Assembly (NCBI RefSeq): GCF_014648295.1
Contig: NZ_BMQV01000009.1
Span: forward strand, 52,019-116,018
Direction: 5' to 3'
Length of the DNA: 64,000 nt
Source of the DNA: Shewanella saliphila
Lineage (GTDB): Bacteria > Pseudomonadota > Gammaproteobacteria > Enterobacterales > Shewanellaceae
The notes under the pieces are model-generated. The model was not told where the DNA came from, did not search any database, and saw nothing but the letters and a program-made list of their open reading frames with translations. The translations under genes and the position numbers were made by a program. This document shows, piece after piece, positions 28,201-37,163 of the stretch. Each line of letters starts with the position of its first letter. Position 1 is the first letter of the stretch.

Positions 28201-29721
28201 ATGAGCAATGTAGATCTGTTGGGGCGCCGTAAGTTTATTGCTGGACTTGGTGTTGCTGCTGGTGCAGCAATGGTAGCTCCTGCAATGGCAGTGTCTGAAA
28301 AGGCTGACGGTGTTAAATGGGACAAAGAAGTCGAAGTCGTAATTATTGGTTCTGGCTTTGCCGGTTTAGCTGCTGCAATTGAAGCAACTAAGCTTGGTGC
28401 TAAAGATGTCCATATTTTTGAAAAAATGTCATATTTTGGTGGTAACTCGGCAATTAACGGTGGCTTATTTGCTGCGCCAGGTACACCAATGCAAAAGAAA
28501 GAAAACGTTGACGATTCTGTAGAAAGAATGGTTAATGACCAATTAGCTTCAGGCCGTGGTATTGCAGACGAAGGCTTATTACGCCATGTGGCATCACATG
28601 CACTAGAAGCATTACAAATGACACTAGATGCAGGTTCTGAATACCATCCGTACTTACAGCAACTAGGTGGTCACTCAGTAGCACGTACTTACCAAACTAC
28701 AGTTAGCTGTGGTGCTGGTATTACTCAACCGCTATATAAAGAGTGTAAGCGTATTGGTGTTAATACTCACAACCGTTCAAAATTTGAAGGCTTCCTAGTC
28801 GGCAAAGATGGCAAAGTTGTTGGTGTTAAAATGCGTACTAACTACCACTTCAATGAAGATCAGCCTGGTGAAGTATTAAATATTCGCGCCAAAAAAGGTG
28901 TGATTATGGCGACTGGTGGTTTTGGTCAAAACGTTGATTTACGTATGGCGCAAGATCCAACATTAACAGCTGAAGTTGGTTGTACAAATGCTCCAGGTGC
29001 AACAGGCGAAGGCATGTTTGAAATGTTCCGTCTAGGTGCGATTCCTGTGCATTTAGCACACATCCAGTCTGGCCCTTGGGCATCACCTGATGAAGGTGGT
29101 TTTGGTTATGTGTCTAACTACTCTATCTATAACTTCCCTCATTCAATGGCTGTTAACCGTCTAACCGGTAAGCGCTTTATGAACGAAATTGCTGACCGTA
29201 AGACTCGTGCCGATGCAGAGCTTTCGTGCCGCAATGAAAAAGGCGAAGCATTACCTCCAATCTTAATCACTAGCTACAAGGATTCTAAAAAGCATCCAAA
29301 CACTAAAAAAGTGATTAAGTACAATGTCGGCTGGAAATTCGACACCATTGAAGAACTTGCTAAGCATTTCGACGTGCCGCTAAAACCATTAAAAGCACAA
29401 ATCGAAGAGTACAACAGCTATGTGAAATCTGGTGAAGATAAGCAGTTTGGCAAAAACATGACCAAGGCTAAAGATAAGTATATCGAAGCACCATTTACCG
29501 TGGTTCGTTTATGGCCAAAAGTGCACTATTGCCAAGGTGGTGTTCAGGTTAATGTTAAAGCGGAAGTAAAAGACAGCTTTACTGGTAAGTCAATTCCAGG
29601 CCTTTATGCAGCAGGCGAAGTTTGTGGTGGTATTCATGGCGTCAGCCGCTTAGGTAGTTGTTCAATTCCTGAGTGTATGGTGATGGGTATGACAGCCGCA
29701 CGCAGCATCATGAAAGCGTAA
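28201..29721 (+). CDS. ardA: Acrylate reductase flavoprotein subunit
   Basis: A 506-residue periplasmic flavoprotein of the fumarate reductase/flavocytochrome c family. It starts with a twin-arginine-like signal (GRRKFIAGLGVAAGAA), has the FAD-binding motif VVIIGSGFAGLAAAIEA, the active-site RFMNE segment and the late GGIHGVSRLG loop. It lacks haem motifs; these are on the separate tetraheme protein 28 bases downstream. This split form matches ArdAB of Shewanella woodyi, which reduces acrylate to propionate in anaerobic respiration. The nearby dddY gene produces acrylate, supporting that substrate over fumarate, urocanate or methacrylate. Confidence 0.82.
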   Translation: MSNVDLLGRRKFIAGLGVAAGAAMVAPAMAVSEKADGVKWDKEVEVVIIGSGFAGLAAAIEATKLGAKDVHIFEKMSYFGGNSAINGGLFAAPGTPMQKKENVDDSVERMVNDQLASGRGIADEGLLRHVASHALEALQMTLDAGSEYHPYLQQLGGHSVARTYQTTVSCGAGITQPLYKECKRIGVNTHNRSKFEGFLVGKDGKVVGVKMRTNYHFNEDQPGEVLNIRAKKGVIMATGGFGQNVDLRMAQDPTLTAEVGCTNAPGATGEGMFEMFRLGAIPVHLAHIQSGPWASPDEGGFGYVSNYSIYNFPHSMAVNRLTGKRFMNEIADRKTRADAELSCRNEKGEALPPILITSYKDSKKHPNTKKVIKYNVGWKFDTIEELAKHFDVPLKPLKAQIEEYNSYVKSGEDKQFGKNMTKAKDKYIEAPFTVVRLWPKVHYCQGGVQVNVKAEVKDSFTGKSIPGLYAAGEVCGGIHGVSRLGSCSIPECMVMGMTAARSIMKA

Positions 29722-29749
29722 ATAGACCAGTAAACAAGAGGAATCATTA

Positions 29750-30103
29750 ATGAAAAATTTTAATATTATACTTGCGCTGGTACTACTTGGATTAACCAGT
29801 TTATCAGTACAAGCGGTTGAAATCCGCGACTACCACAAAGACGTTATCGGTAAAGACTGCAAAGCATGTCATGACAATGGCATCAAGCAGTTCCCATCTG
29901 ATGAGTCTTGCTTACAGTGTCATGATGTTGATGACCTAGCAAAACAAACGGCTAGAAGTGAAGAAGATAAGTGGCAAAACCCACATAACAACCTTCACTA
30001 TGGTAAAGATTTACCTTGCCAAGAGTGTCACTCAGAGCATAAAACTAAGCAGCCATTATGCAGCAACTGTCATACGTTTAAATATGACAAGCATAAAGGA
30101 TAA
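29750..30103 (+). CDS. ardB: Periplasmic tetraheme cytochrome c, electron donor subunit
   Basis: A 117-residue protein with a signal peptide and four CxxCH haem-attachment motifs (CKACH, CLQCH, CQECH, CSNCH). It resembles the small tetraheme domain that is fused to the flavin domain in fumarate reductase FccA. Together with ArdA it would form a two-subunit flavocytochrome taking electrons from the menaquinol pool via CymA-type cytochromes. It is followed by a terminator. Confidence 0.88.
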   Translation: MKNFNIILALVLLGLTSLSVQAVEIRDYHKDVIGKDCKACHDNGIKQFPSDESCLQCHDVDDLAKQTARSEEDKWQNPHNNLHYGKDLPCQECHSEHKTKQPLCSNCHTFKYDKHKG

Positions 30104-30125
30104 TTAATAGTAATTATTTAATTAC

Positions 30126-30168
30126 TAATAAAGCCACATGTTATTAATCAACGTGTGGCTTTTTTGTT
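30126..30168 (+). terminator. Terminator after ardAB
   Basis: Stem AAGCCACA/TGTGTGGCTT with a loop of about 15 bases and a run of six Ts. It ends the ardAB transcript, so dddY needs its own promoter. Confidence 0.85.
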
Positions 30169-30493
30169 TTACTCTCAAACTTATTACCTATTAACTTTTA
30201 ATGCTTTATAAAATAACACTGTGTATGTTTGTGTTTTTATATTTTTATTACTTCATGGCGTTTTGTTTATTATTTTACTTTTAACTATTTAATGTTGTGG
30301 TTTATTAATGGTTGATAAATTTCATTTTCCTTATTTGGATGTGATTACCACTTTTATTTATTGAAGTGGGTTTGGCTCACAAATTTGTTTTGTTATGTTT
30401 AATTATTGTTTAAACATGGTTTGTTTAAATTTTTGGAATTAATTCCATCTGTACCATTTGTCTTGTTTAAAAATATAAATAAAGAGAAATGAT
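30169..30493 (+). other. dddY promoter region
   Basis: Strongly AT-rich gap with no open frame. The only clear element is the palindromic operator at 30434-30448 shared with ardA. A ribosome site (AAAGAGAAATG) sits just before dddY. Confidence 0.6.
30433..30448 (+). promoter_or_regulatory. Palindromic operator upstream of dddY
   Basis: TGGAATTAATTCCAT contains a perfect 14-base dyad and differs by one base from the copy before ardA, with the same distance to the start codon. It marks a shared regulon for acrylate reduction and DMSP cleavage. Confidence 0.7.
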
Positions 30494-31738
30494 ATGAAAT
30501 ATAATGCACTTTTCATGATGATGATGTTATCGGGTTCAGCTGTGTCTGCTGAGTTACCTAGCTTTTTAGATGCAAATGATATTAATAATGCTGAGTTTAC
30601 GTGTTTAGGGGACGCACCTCAGTATTCTGAAAAAGATCAAAAGTATGTAGATATTCTTTGGGATGAAACTCTGCAATATTTACAATCTTATGCCGTTGCA
30701 TTAACCAATAGCGAAAACGGTCCATGCTTAAACTCAGACGAAGCCATGTATGACTCTACCGAAGGCGGTAAGAATATGTGCATCATGGATCGTCGAGACA
30801 TGAAGCTATTAGTTAAAAATATTTACCAAGTGATTAATAACTCAACCGAAGCTAAAAAATGTTTTGGTGCTCGTGAAGATGTAAATTGGATTTATAGTCC
30901 AGGTGGAGAGCTAGCGCAAAAATCCCCCGTTGCAAAATGGCTTAATCGCACTACATTCGATACCTTCTTTGACACCAAAGTCACCAATAAAGATGTGCGT
31001 AAATTGGGTAAAGAATTTACTAAAAACTTTACCAAAATGGTGACAGGTGACGAAATTAAAATGCCTTCTGCATTTCCTACCGACATCAGTGCTAACACCT
31101 TGCCTAACTTATGGGCCGCGGCGGGTTGGTTCCCAATGTATGCCGAAGAAAGTAAACGTAATGACAAAAACTACAACAACATACGCGGTGGTTACGCTTA
31201 TGCCGAAATCTTTGGTCACTGGGGGTTACTGCGCATCGACGAAATTAACAACCAAAAAGTGGGCGCTGAAATTGGCATGACCGTACAGTCGGTCGATACC
31301 CTTTATCCATATCATAACCATGCAATATCTGAAATTTATTACAACATGCGTGTACCAGCATGCGCCAATGAATTTAAGAGCTTTGCAGTGCGTGAAGATT
31401 CGCCATTACTCACTACCGTTAAGCAAGACGATAAAATGAGACAAGTGCAGTTTGATGCGGGTCAACACAATGGTCACACCATGTGGTTGTCTGGCAGCGC
31501 GGATATTGATCCGTTGATGTATTTCCATCAAAACACTATTCATGCGTTTGAGGTTGATGGCAGCTGTGAAGCCAAACCAGAAGAACGTGCAATCGTTTCT
31601 GTGTGGGCAAGAAGTAACGCCGACGACAAACGTAATGACTACGGTACAACATTATTGTGTGAGTCAGCTAAAAATCCAGGCACTCCAGCGCATAAAGATG
31701 AAGTTATTCAATGTGATTTAACCAAAAAGAAATGGTAA
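30494..31738 (+). CDS. dddY: Periplasmic DMSP lyase (DddY)
   Basis: DddY cleaves dimethylsulfoniopropionate to dimethyl sulfide and acrylate in the periplasm. The 414-residue length, the signal peptide (FMMMMLSGSAVSA) and the cupin-type metal site fit: HNHAISEIYYNMR (H276, E280, Y282) and HQNTIHAFEVDGSC (H350) correspond to the zinc and catalytic residues known for this family. Acrylate made here can be used by the adjacent ArdAB as electron acceptor, giving a DMSP-driven anaerobic respiration. The promoter shares its operator with ardA. Confidence 0.85.
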   Translation: MKYNALFMMMMLSGSAVSAELPSFLDANDINNAEFTCLGDAPQYSEKDQKYVDILWDETLQYLQSYAVALTNSENGPCLNSDEAMYDSTEGGKNMCIMDRRDMKLLVKNIYQVINNSTEAKKCFGAREDVNWIYSPGGELAQKSPVAKWLNRTTFDTFFDTKVTNKDVRKLGKEFTKNFTKMVTGDEIKMPSAFPTDISANTLPNLWAAAGWFPMYAEESKRNDKNYNNIRGGYAYAEIFGHWGLLRIDEINNQKVGAEIGMTVQSVDTLYPYHNHAISEIYYNMRVPACANEFKSFAVREDSPLLTTVKQDDKMRQVQFDAGQHNGHTMWLSGSADIDPLMYFHQNTIHAFEVDGSCEAKPEERAIVSVWARSNADDKRNDYGTTLLCESAKNPGTPAHKDEVIQCDLTKKKW

Positions 31739-31783
31739 CGACTGTTTTATAAATTATTACTTAAAATTAAATTGGAAATTATA

Positions 31784-32911
31784 ATGAAATTACTAAAGCT
31801 TTCTTTATTATCAACCTTAGTGTCACTGTGTTTGGTTTCTACTTATTCTGCTGCACAAGATGCTGAAGATGGAATCGATGTTTCTGGAACATTAAGAGCT
31901 AATTATTCATATAAAGAATACAGTGAAAACTCAAAAGATAAATCAGGTGACTTAACATTTGAAATGGCATCAGTTAAGTTTAACGGTAAATTAGGTGATT
32001 GGGGGTTAGCATCTGAATATCGTTTTTATGATGGTTGGGAGGCATTACGGTATGGTTATGCTTTTTATGACTACTCACCAGAATGGCAAATTCAGTTTGG
32101 TATAAACCAGGTGCCTTTTGGTAACCCAGGATTTATTTCAAATAGTTTTTGGTTTGGCGTACCGTATTATTTAGGCTTTGAAGATGACTATGATACGGGT
32201 GTGAAAACCATCTACTCGAGCAATGGTTGGGGTACTGAGTTAGCATTTTATAAAAATGCTGAATACGGTGCCAGCCGTAATGAGCGTTATTCAACCGATT
32301 TGTATAGCGGAACCGTTAACGGCACTGAATATTATAACGAAGAAACCAATCAATTAAATATTCGTCAAACCTATGAAATGGCATACGAAGGCGGCAAAAC
32401 CGTTGTTGGTGGCTCATTTGAGATTGGCCAGATTTACAATAGCAACACAGGTAACAACGGCGATCGCTATGCAATCGCGCTGCATTTAGACAGTAGCTAT
32501 AACGGTTGGAATCTTCAGCTTCAGGCGATGCAATATGAATATGACGCTGCAGACTCTCTTGATGATAACAAAATTGCAGTAGCGGCTTATGCTTGGCAAT
32601 ACGAGATTGCTTCAAAAGCGCAAGCCTACAGTGTCAATGTGGCTAAAACCTTCACTACTAGCTGGGGCAGTGTCAAAGTGTACAACGACTTTGGTCTTGT
32701 GACGCCAGACGTAGACAATGACGATTACGATAACAGCTATCAAAATGTTACCGGTGTGGCATTATCGTCTGGCCCTACCTATACCATGATTGATTTTATC
32801 ACGGGTAAAAACATGTACGCTTCAACGTTAGAAAACGGCCATATCGGCCTACCAGAAATTGGAGACGGCTGGGATTATCGCATCAATGTAAACTTTGGAT
32901 ACTATTTTTAA
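31784..32911 (+). CDS. Outer-membrane porin-like protein
   Basis: A 375-residue beta-barrel with a signal peptide (MKLLKLSLLSTLVSLC), alternating aromatic strands and a terminal Phe (FGYYF), as expected for an outer-membrane porin. It resembles phosphate-selective/short-chain porins (RFYDGWEALRYGYAFYDYSPEWQIQFGINQVPFG is the plug-proximal part of such barrels, given here only as its key region 82-115). The ATG at 31784 was taken; a TTG lies four codons upstream. It is 45 bases after dddY and so probably co-transcribed, suggesting import of DMSP or export of products. Confidence 0.75.
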   Translation: MKLLKLSLLSTLVSLCLVSTYSAAQDAEDGIDVSGTLRANYSYKEYSENSKDKSGDLTFEMASVKFNGKLGDWGLASEYRFYDGWEALRYGYAFYDYSPEWQIQFGINQVPFGNPGFISNSFWFGVPYYLGFEDDYDTGVKTIYSSNGWGTELAFYKNAEYGASRNERYSTDLYSGTVNGTEYYNEETNQLNIRQTYEMAYEGGKTVVGGSFEIGQIYNSNTGNNGDRYAIALHLDSSYNGWNLQLQAMQYEYDAADSLDDNKIAVAAYAWQYEIASKAQAYSVNVAKTFTTSWGSVKVYNDFGLVTPDVDNDDYDNSYQNVTGVALSSGPTYTMIDFITGKNMYASTLENGHIGLPEIGDGWDYRINVNFGYYF

Positions 32912-32960
32912 GTGTTAATTTAGCTTAAGTAAAAGTTATCTAAGTAAACCTTACGCAAGT

Positions 32961-32989
32961 AAATGCCAATCGTTTGATTGGCATTTTTA
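32961..32989 (+). terminator. Terminator after porin gene
   Basis: Stem AAATGCCAATC/GATTGGCATTT with a four-base loop and a short T run, ending the dddY-porin transcript. Confidence 0.85.
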
Positions 32990-33351
32990 TTGTGGCTCAT
33001 TGACGATTGCTTGGCAGATATACTGCTTAAAAAGCCAACTGATATTCTCAGCTGGCTTTGTCGTTTAGATGCCTGCAACATTTCATGGGCATCGACGTTT
33101 AAGTCGGTCATGTTGGCGTGTATTTGTGTGCTTGGGGTAGCCTGCTTTAAAATCGGCCATGGTTGTTATCGATGGCGTTTTTGTTTGGCAGTGTAATGTT
33201 GTAAGCGGTTGATGAGTTTTTAATTAGAGGTTGATATGCAATTGTTGGTTATTGTTACTGTGTCAGCAGCATAATGACACAGTAAGACTTTTGCTAGAGA
33301 AGTGATATTTGAGTAATAACCAACAATGTGCAGCAAAACAATCCTAAGCGT
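32990..33351. other. Convergent intergenic gap
   Basis: Between the porin and the LysR gene I see one weak 72-codon frame (32978-33196) without a ribosome site, and an 11-base-pair hairpin (33255-33285). No convincing gene is present. Confidence 0.5.
33255..33285 (-). terminator. Hairpin downstream of LysR gene
   Basis: Perfect 11-base-pair stem TTACTGTGTCA/TGACACAGTAA with a nine-base loop, 67 bases past the LysR stop codon. There is no strong T run on the minus strand. Confidence 0.55.
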
Positions 33352-34248
33352 TTAACTGGCCTTAACCATGTTCAATATGGGCTTGTCCAGTTGATAGCCT
33401 TTGTGTTCAACATTGGTTTTAATTAGGTCTATTAGCTGTTTAGTGGCATCGGTTTGGGTGTCAGGATTAAGGTATAACGACTCATTAAAAACGGGTAATG
33501 GTGGCAAGCCATGCTCAAGTGGGTCTAATACCTGCATTTTGTCGTTAATTCTAAATTCAGCGATAGGGGCAACAACCAAGTCATTTTCGACCGCCATAGA
33601 CAGCGCTTGTGGCGATGGCGTTGACAGTAATACGTTGATAGGGCGCATCGATAACCGATGATTAGCAAATACCTGTGCCCGTATTGGGCAGTTTTCAGGG
33701 TATAAGCCCATCGGAATGGTTTTACGTAGATGGGCGTTACCGCCTGCTGCTGCAACCCATTTAAAGCGTCGGGTAAATAACAACTCACCATTAACCGGTA
33801 ATTGCCAATGCGTAGCGACAATTACGTCAAACTCACCCTGATGTAACCGCTTGTATAAGTTACCGCTTACATCAGTGTCTATGACTAATTCAATACAGGT
33901 AAACTCACGAATAAACTCTAATAAGCAGCTGTTTAGGTAGCATTTTATAAAGTCTGTTGGCACACCAAGGCGAATAACTTCACGGTTGTGACACTCTTTT
34001 AATTCGTCGAGTGCCTGTGAGTTAAGTTGGATCATTTTGTAGGCATAGCTAAGTAAGGTTTCACCTGACTCAGTTAAGGTGGCACCTTTGTTGTCTCGAA
34101 TGAGCAAAGATTGGCCGACACTTTCTTCAAGTTTTTTAACTTGCAGACTAAGTGTTGATTGGGTTCGGCAAATTTTATCGGCTGCTTTTGATAAGTTACC
34201 TGATTCAGCAACAGCGATAAAACTCTCTAACAATTCAATCTTTAACAT
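33352..34248 (-). CDS. LysR-family transcriptional regulator
   Basis: A 298-residue LysR regulator with the N-terminal HTH (FIAVAESGNLSKAADKICRTQSTLSLQVKKLE) and an effector-binding domain. It faces away from a TetR-type gene and converges on the ardAB-dddY-porin cluster. It is the leading candidate to sense acrylate, DMSP or a related compound and to bind the shared palindrome, but LysR boxes are usually T-N11-A and the palindrome found fits that only loosely. Confidence 0.88.
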   Translation of the reverse strand: MLKIELLESFIAVAESGNLSKAADKICRTQSTLSLQVKKLEESVGQSLLIRDNKGATLTESGETLLSYAYKMIQLNSQALDELKECHNREVIRLGVPTDFIKCYLNSCLLEFIREFTCIELVIDTDVSGNLYKRLHQGEFDVIVATHWQLPVNGELLFTRRFKWVAAAGGNAHLRKTIPMGLYPENCPIRAQVFANHRLSMRPINVLLSTPSPQALSMAVENDLVVAPIAEFRINDKMQVLDPLEHGLPPLPVFNESLYLNPDTQTDATKQLIDLIKTNVEHKGYQLDKPILNMVKAS

Positions 34249-34357
34249 AGGCTATTGAATAAGTTCATAGTGGTATCAGTATTACTCAATATGAGGTAGC
34301 TACAAAGCTTGTTATTATGTAAATGTGAAGTTACAGAGATTTTTATTGGAGTCTGTT

Positions 34358-35008
34358 ATGACTAGCTGGGAAAAACGCGGTGACTATCTGATTGAAGTAT
34401 CGCAACGTTGCTTAAAAGGCCACAAAACCTTTGATTTGTGCCGCTCACATTTAGTGCAAGCTAGTCAGATATCCAAAGGTACCATTTATAATCATTTTAC
34501 CTCTGAAGCTGATCTTATCGTCGCGGTAGGGTGTGCAGATTATCGCTATTGGTTAGCGCAAGCTGAACAAGATACACAACAATACAGCGACCCTTATTTA
34601 CGTTATATATTTCATCATTGTGAGCGTTTGTATCGTATTTTATCTGAGCAATCATTTGTGATTGCTAGAGTGATCCCTAATGAAGCGTTACTCTTGCAAG
34701 CCAGTGATTACTACCGTGAACGTTTTGAGCGCTTAAGTACACAATATAAGCAATGGAATGCACAGACGCTCAGTGAAATAGGTGAAATTAGAGGATTTGA
34801 TCGTGGAGAGTTACTTTGCGATTATTTACGCGGCGCGATGATTAATAGCGATGATGCGCAAAAGCATTATAACGATGCCGAAATGTACTATCAGTTTAGC
34901 TTTGGTATGACCCAGTTAATGGGCCACTCACACAAACGCTCTCCCGGAGTAAAAGTGTTTTTACAATGGTTACAAGATAAAGAAGCCAGCAAAGTACTAT
35001 CTTCATAA
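34358..35008 (+). CDS. TetR-family transcriptional regulator
   Basis: A 216-residue TetR-type protein with an N-terminal HTH ending ISKGTIYNHFTSEADLIVAV and an all-helical ligand domain. The start is the ATG at 34358 with GGAG six bases upstream; the frame opens earlier at a GTG with no site. It is divergent from the LysR gene. It may take part in control of the DMSP/acrylate cluster, since acrylate-responsive AcuR of Rhodobacter is also TetR-type (established for that protein, inferred here). Confidence 0.85.
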   Translation: MTSWEKRGDYLIEVSQRCLKGHKTFDLCRSHLVQASQISKGTIYNHFTSEADLIVAVGCADYRYWLAQAEQDTQQYSDPYLRYIFHHCERLYRILSEQSFVIARVIPNEALLLQASDYYRERFERLSTQYKQWNAQTLSEIGEIRGFDRGELLCDYLRGAMINSDDAQKHYNDAEMYYQFSFGMTQLMGHSHKRSPGVKVFLQWLQDKEASKVLSS

Positions 35009-35038
35009 ACGCGCAATGCATTAGCAGATTTTCTGCAA

Positions 35039-35074
35039 TAAAAAAGCCGTGTTAATCCTAACACGGCTTTTTAA
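35039..35074. terminator. Bidirectional terminator, TetR gene / gor
   Basis: Stem AAAAAGCCGTGTTA/TAACACGGCTTTTT with a four-base loop; A and T runs are part of the stem, so it acts on both strands. Confidence 0.92.
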
Positions 35075-35080
35075 TAGCTT

Positions 35081-35096
35081 AACCTGAGCTCAGGTT
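35081..35096. repeat. 16-bp perfect palindrome past gor
   Basis: AACCTGAGCTCAGGTT, extendable with one mismatch pair to about 24 bases (AGCT at each end), between the gor stop and the shared terminator. Its role is unknown: it may be an extra stem in the gor 3' end or a protein site. Confidence 0.5.
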
Positions 35097-35104
35097 AGCT
35101 TACT

Positions 35105-36460
35105 TTATCTCATGGTGACGAACTCTTCAGCGCCAGTAGGGTGGATTGCCACCACTGAGTCGAAGTCTGCTTTGGTTGCGCCCATTTTCATCGCCACACC
35201 AAAGCCCTGGAGTATTTCGTCCATGCCAAAACCGATACCATGAACGCCGACAACCACTTCGTTTTCGCCGGCACACACTAGCTTCATCTTACACGCTTGG
35301 CGATGGCTGGTGACCGCGGTGTACATCGAGGTAAAGGTAGAGCTATAAACCTTGATGTTGTCCTGGCCGTATTTCTCAGCAGCTTCAGGTTCGGTTAACC
35401 CCATAGTGCCAATCACTGGGTGGCTAAAGACAACCGTAGGAATTAGGCTGTAATCCATTTTTGCGTTTGGCATATTGCCAAATAAACGCTCTGACAATAA
35501 ACGACCCGCTTTAATGGCAACAGGGGTCAGTTCAACACCGCCCGCCATAATATCGCCCACACAATAAATACCTTTTGCAGTGGTATTTTGCTGTTCGTCA
35601 GTTATCACATAACCATTAGCATCAAGCTGTACATCGGTATGTTCTAAACCAATGTTACCCGTTGATGGTGAGCGGCCAATCGCCCAAATCAGGCAATCAA
35701 TCGTTAAGCTTTCACCGTTTTCAAGGGCTAAGGTTAAGCTGCCATCAGCATTTTTGCTGACCGATTTTGGCACGCTATGAGTGTGTAATGTCGGGCCATC
35801 GGCAGCCATGGCTTCCACTAACCCGTCAATTAAAATAGGGTCAAAATTACGTAGTGGTGCATGTTTGCGAACCAACAAATGGGTTTCGCTGCCAAGTGCG
35901 TGTAATACACCGGCAACTTCTACAGCAATATAACCAGCGCCAACCACAGCCACGCGTTTTGGTTGCTCACGCAGGGCGAAGAAACCGTCTGAGTCGATAC
36001 CGTATTCGGCACCAGGGATATCTGGAATAGTCGGTGCGCCACCAGTGGCCACAACAATATGATCCGCTGTGTAATGTTCACCATTCACTTCAATGGTGTT
36101 GTTATTAACAAAGCGGCCGTAACCATTAACTAGTGTCACTTTATTGTTTTCAAAACCACGGCCATAAGCCGCATGAATACGACTAATATAGGCTTCGCGG
36201 TTATCAACTAAAGTGTTCCAGTCGAATTTATTAACGGTGACATCAAAACCATAATCTTTGGCATATAAATTCATGGCTTCAGCGACGTGAGCGCCATACC
36301 ACATGACTTTTTTAGGTACACAGCCTACGTTAACGCAAGTGCCGCCAACGTGCTTTGCTTCAATAACAAGTACTTTTGCGCCACGCATTGCTGCACGGTT
36401 TGCTGAGGCGATACCGCCACTACCTGCGCCAAGCGCGATATAGTCAAAATGTTGAGCCAT
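35105..36460 (-). CDS. gor: Glutathione-disulfide reductase (Gor)
   Basis: NADPH-dependent flavoprotein reducing oxidised glutathione. Signatures: FAD site [18 protein letters not shown], redox-active disulfide [18 protein letters not shown]-site [12 protein letters not shown] and the C-terminal [11 protein letters not shown] with the catalytic His. The true start is the ATG at 36460 (MAQHFDY), six bases after GGAG; the frame extends ten codons upstream. Confidence 0.96.
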   Translation of the reverse strand: MAQHFDYIALGAGSGGIASANRAAMRGAKVLVIEAKHVGGTCVNVGCVPKKVMWYGAHVAEAMNLYAKDYGFDVTVNKFDWNTLVDNREAYISRIHAAYGRGFENNKVTLVNGYGRFVNNNTIEVNGEHYTADHIVVATGGAPTIPDIPGAEYGIDSDGFFALREQPKRVAVVGAGYIAVEVAGVLHALGSETHLLVRKHAPLRNFDPILIDGLVEAMAADGPTLHTHSVPKSVSKNADGSLTLALENGESLTIDCLIWAIGRSPSTGNIGLEHTDVQLDANGYVITDEQQNTTAKGIYCVGDIMAGGVELTPVAIKAGRLLSERLFGNMPNAKMDYSLIPTVVFSHPVIGTMGLTEPEAAEKYGQDNIKVYSSTFTSMYTAVTSHRQACKMKLVCAGENEVVVGVHGIGFGMDEILQGFGVAMKMGATKADFDSVVAIHPTGAEEFVTMR

Positions 36461-36548
36461 GATGTTCTCCAATACGATTAATGCGCCCATTGTAGGGGGG
36501 ATTGAGTTTGCAATCTAGTCGTTAAATATACACACGCGGTCGATCTGC

Positions 36549-37085
36549 TTAGCGCTTATACTGGCATGCACCTCGGTCAACGCTATTAGGGCCACTGCTT
36601 GCACACTTAAGACAGTCCCATTCTTGCTCTCTAATATCGATTTCATCTTGGTAATGACTAAATTGACTGTGTTGGGTTTGGCGCTGCTGGTTTTTGAGGT
36701 GTTTTATGCGGTTGTTAAGCCAGCGGCAATTTGGGTCATCTGCCATTGTGATACTGTCTTGGCGCGATGAAGATGTGGCTTTTGGAGTTGCATCGATATG
36801 CTGTTGTAAGCTAGGTTTAAGGTAGATGTCGTCGGCTCTGTACTCTAAGGCTGAACGAGTGTCGTCAGGCAGTTCAATCACATTCCCCTGGCTATCAATG
36901 ACAGATTGCTGCGGTAAATCTTTGGCGTTGTCATTATTAAGCTGAGTGCTGTTATTGGCGGGTTTTGTGGTTAATTTACTGCGGTTTAACTGACTGAATT
37001 CGGCAGCAAAAATTATCGAACTGGGTAATAGCGTCGTTAGCAACACGCCACAAAATGCGGCATGTTGCACAGGGCGGGTCAGCAT
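36549..37085 (-). CDS. Secreted protein of unknown function with Cys-rich tail
   Basis: A 178-residue protein with a signal peptide (FCGVLLTTLLPSSIIFAA), a polar Asn/Gln/Ser-rich middle, and a C-terminal region with four cysteines (NCRWLNNR, WDCLKCASSG, GACQYKR) that may form disulfides. The stretch IKHLKNQQRQTQHSQFSHYQDEI looks helical. I do not recognise the family. It is transcribed on the same strand as gor and the barrel gene but with gaps large enough for separate promoters. Confidence 0.55.
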   Translation of the reverse strand: MLTRPVQHAAFCGVLLTTLLPSSIIFAAEFSQLNRSKLTTKPANNSTQLNNDNAKDLPQQSVIDSQGNVIELPDDTRSALEYRADDIYLKPSLQQHIDATPKATSSSRQDSITMADDPNCRWLNNRIKHLKNQQRQTQHSQFSHYQDEIDIREQEWDCLKCASSGPNSVDRGACQYKR

Positions 37086-37163
37086 GTGCGGTCCTTGCGT
37101 GGTGATATATTGACCACTTAGTGTAGTCGCACAGTGCTAAAACGCGAGCCAATCACTACAGGA

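Noticed and set aside
32978..33196. 72-codon ORF in the gap after the porin gene
   Set aside because: No ribosome site, no recognisable domain, begins inside the terminator.
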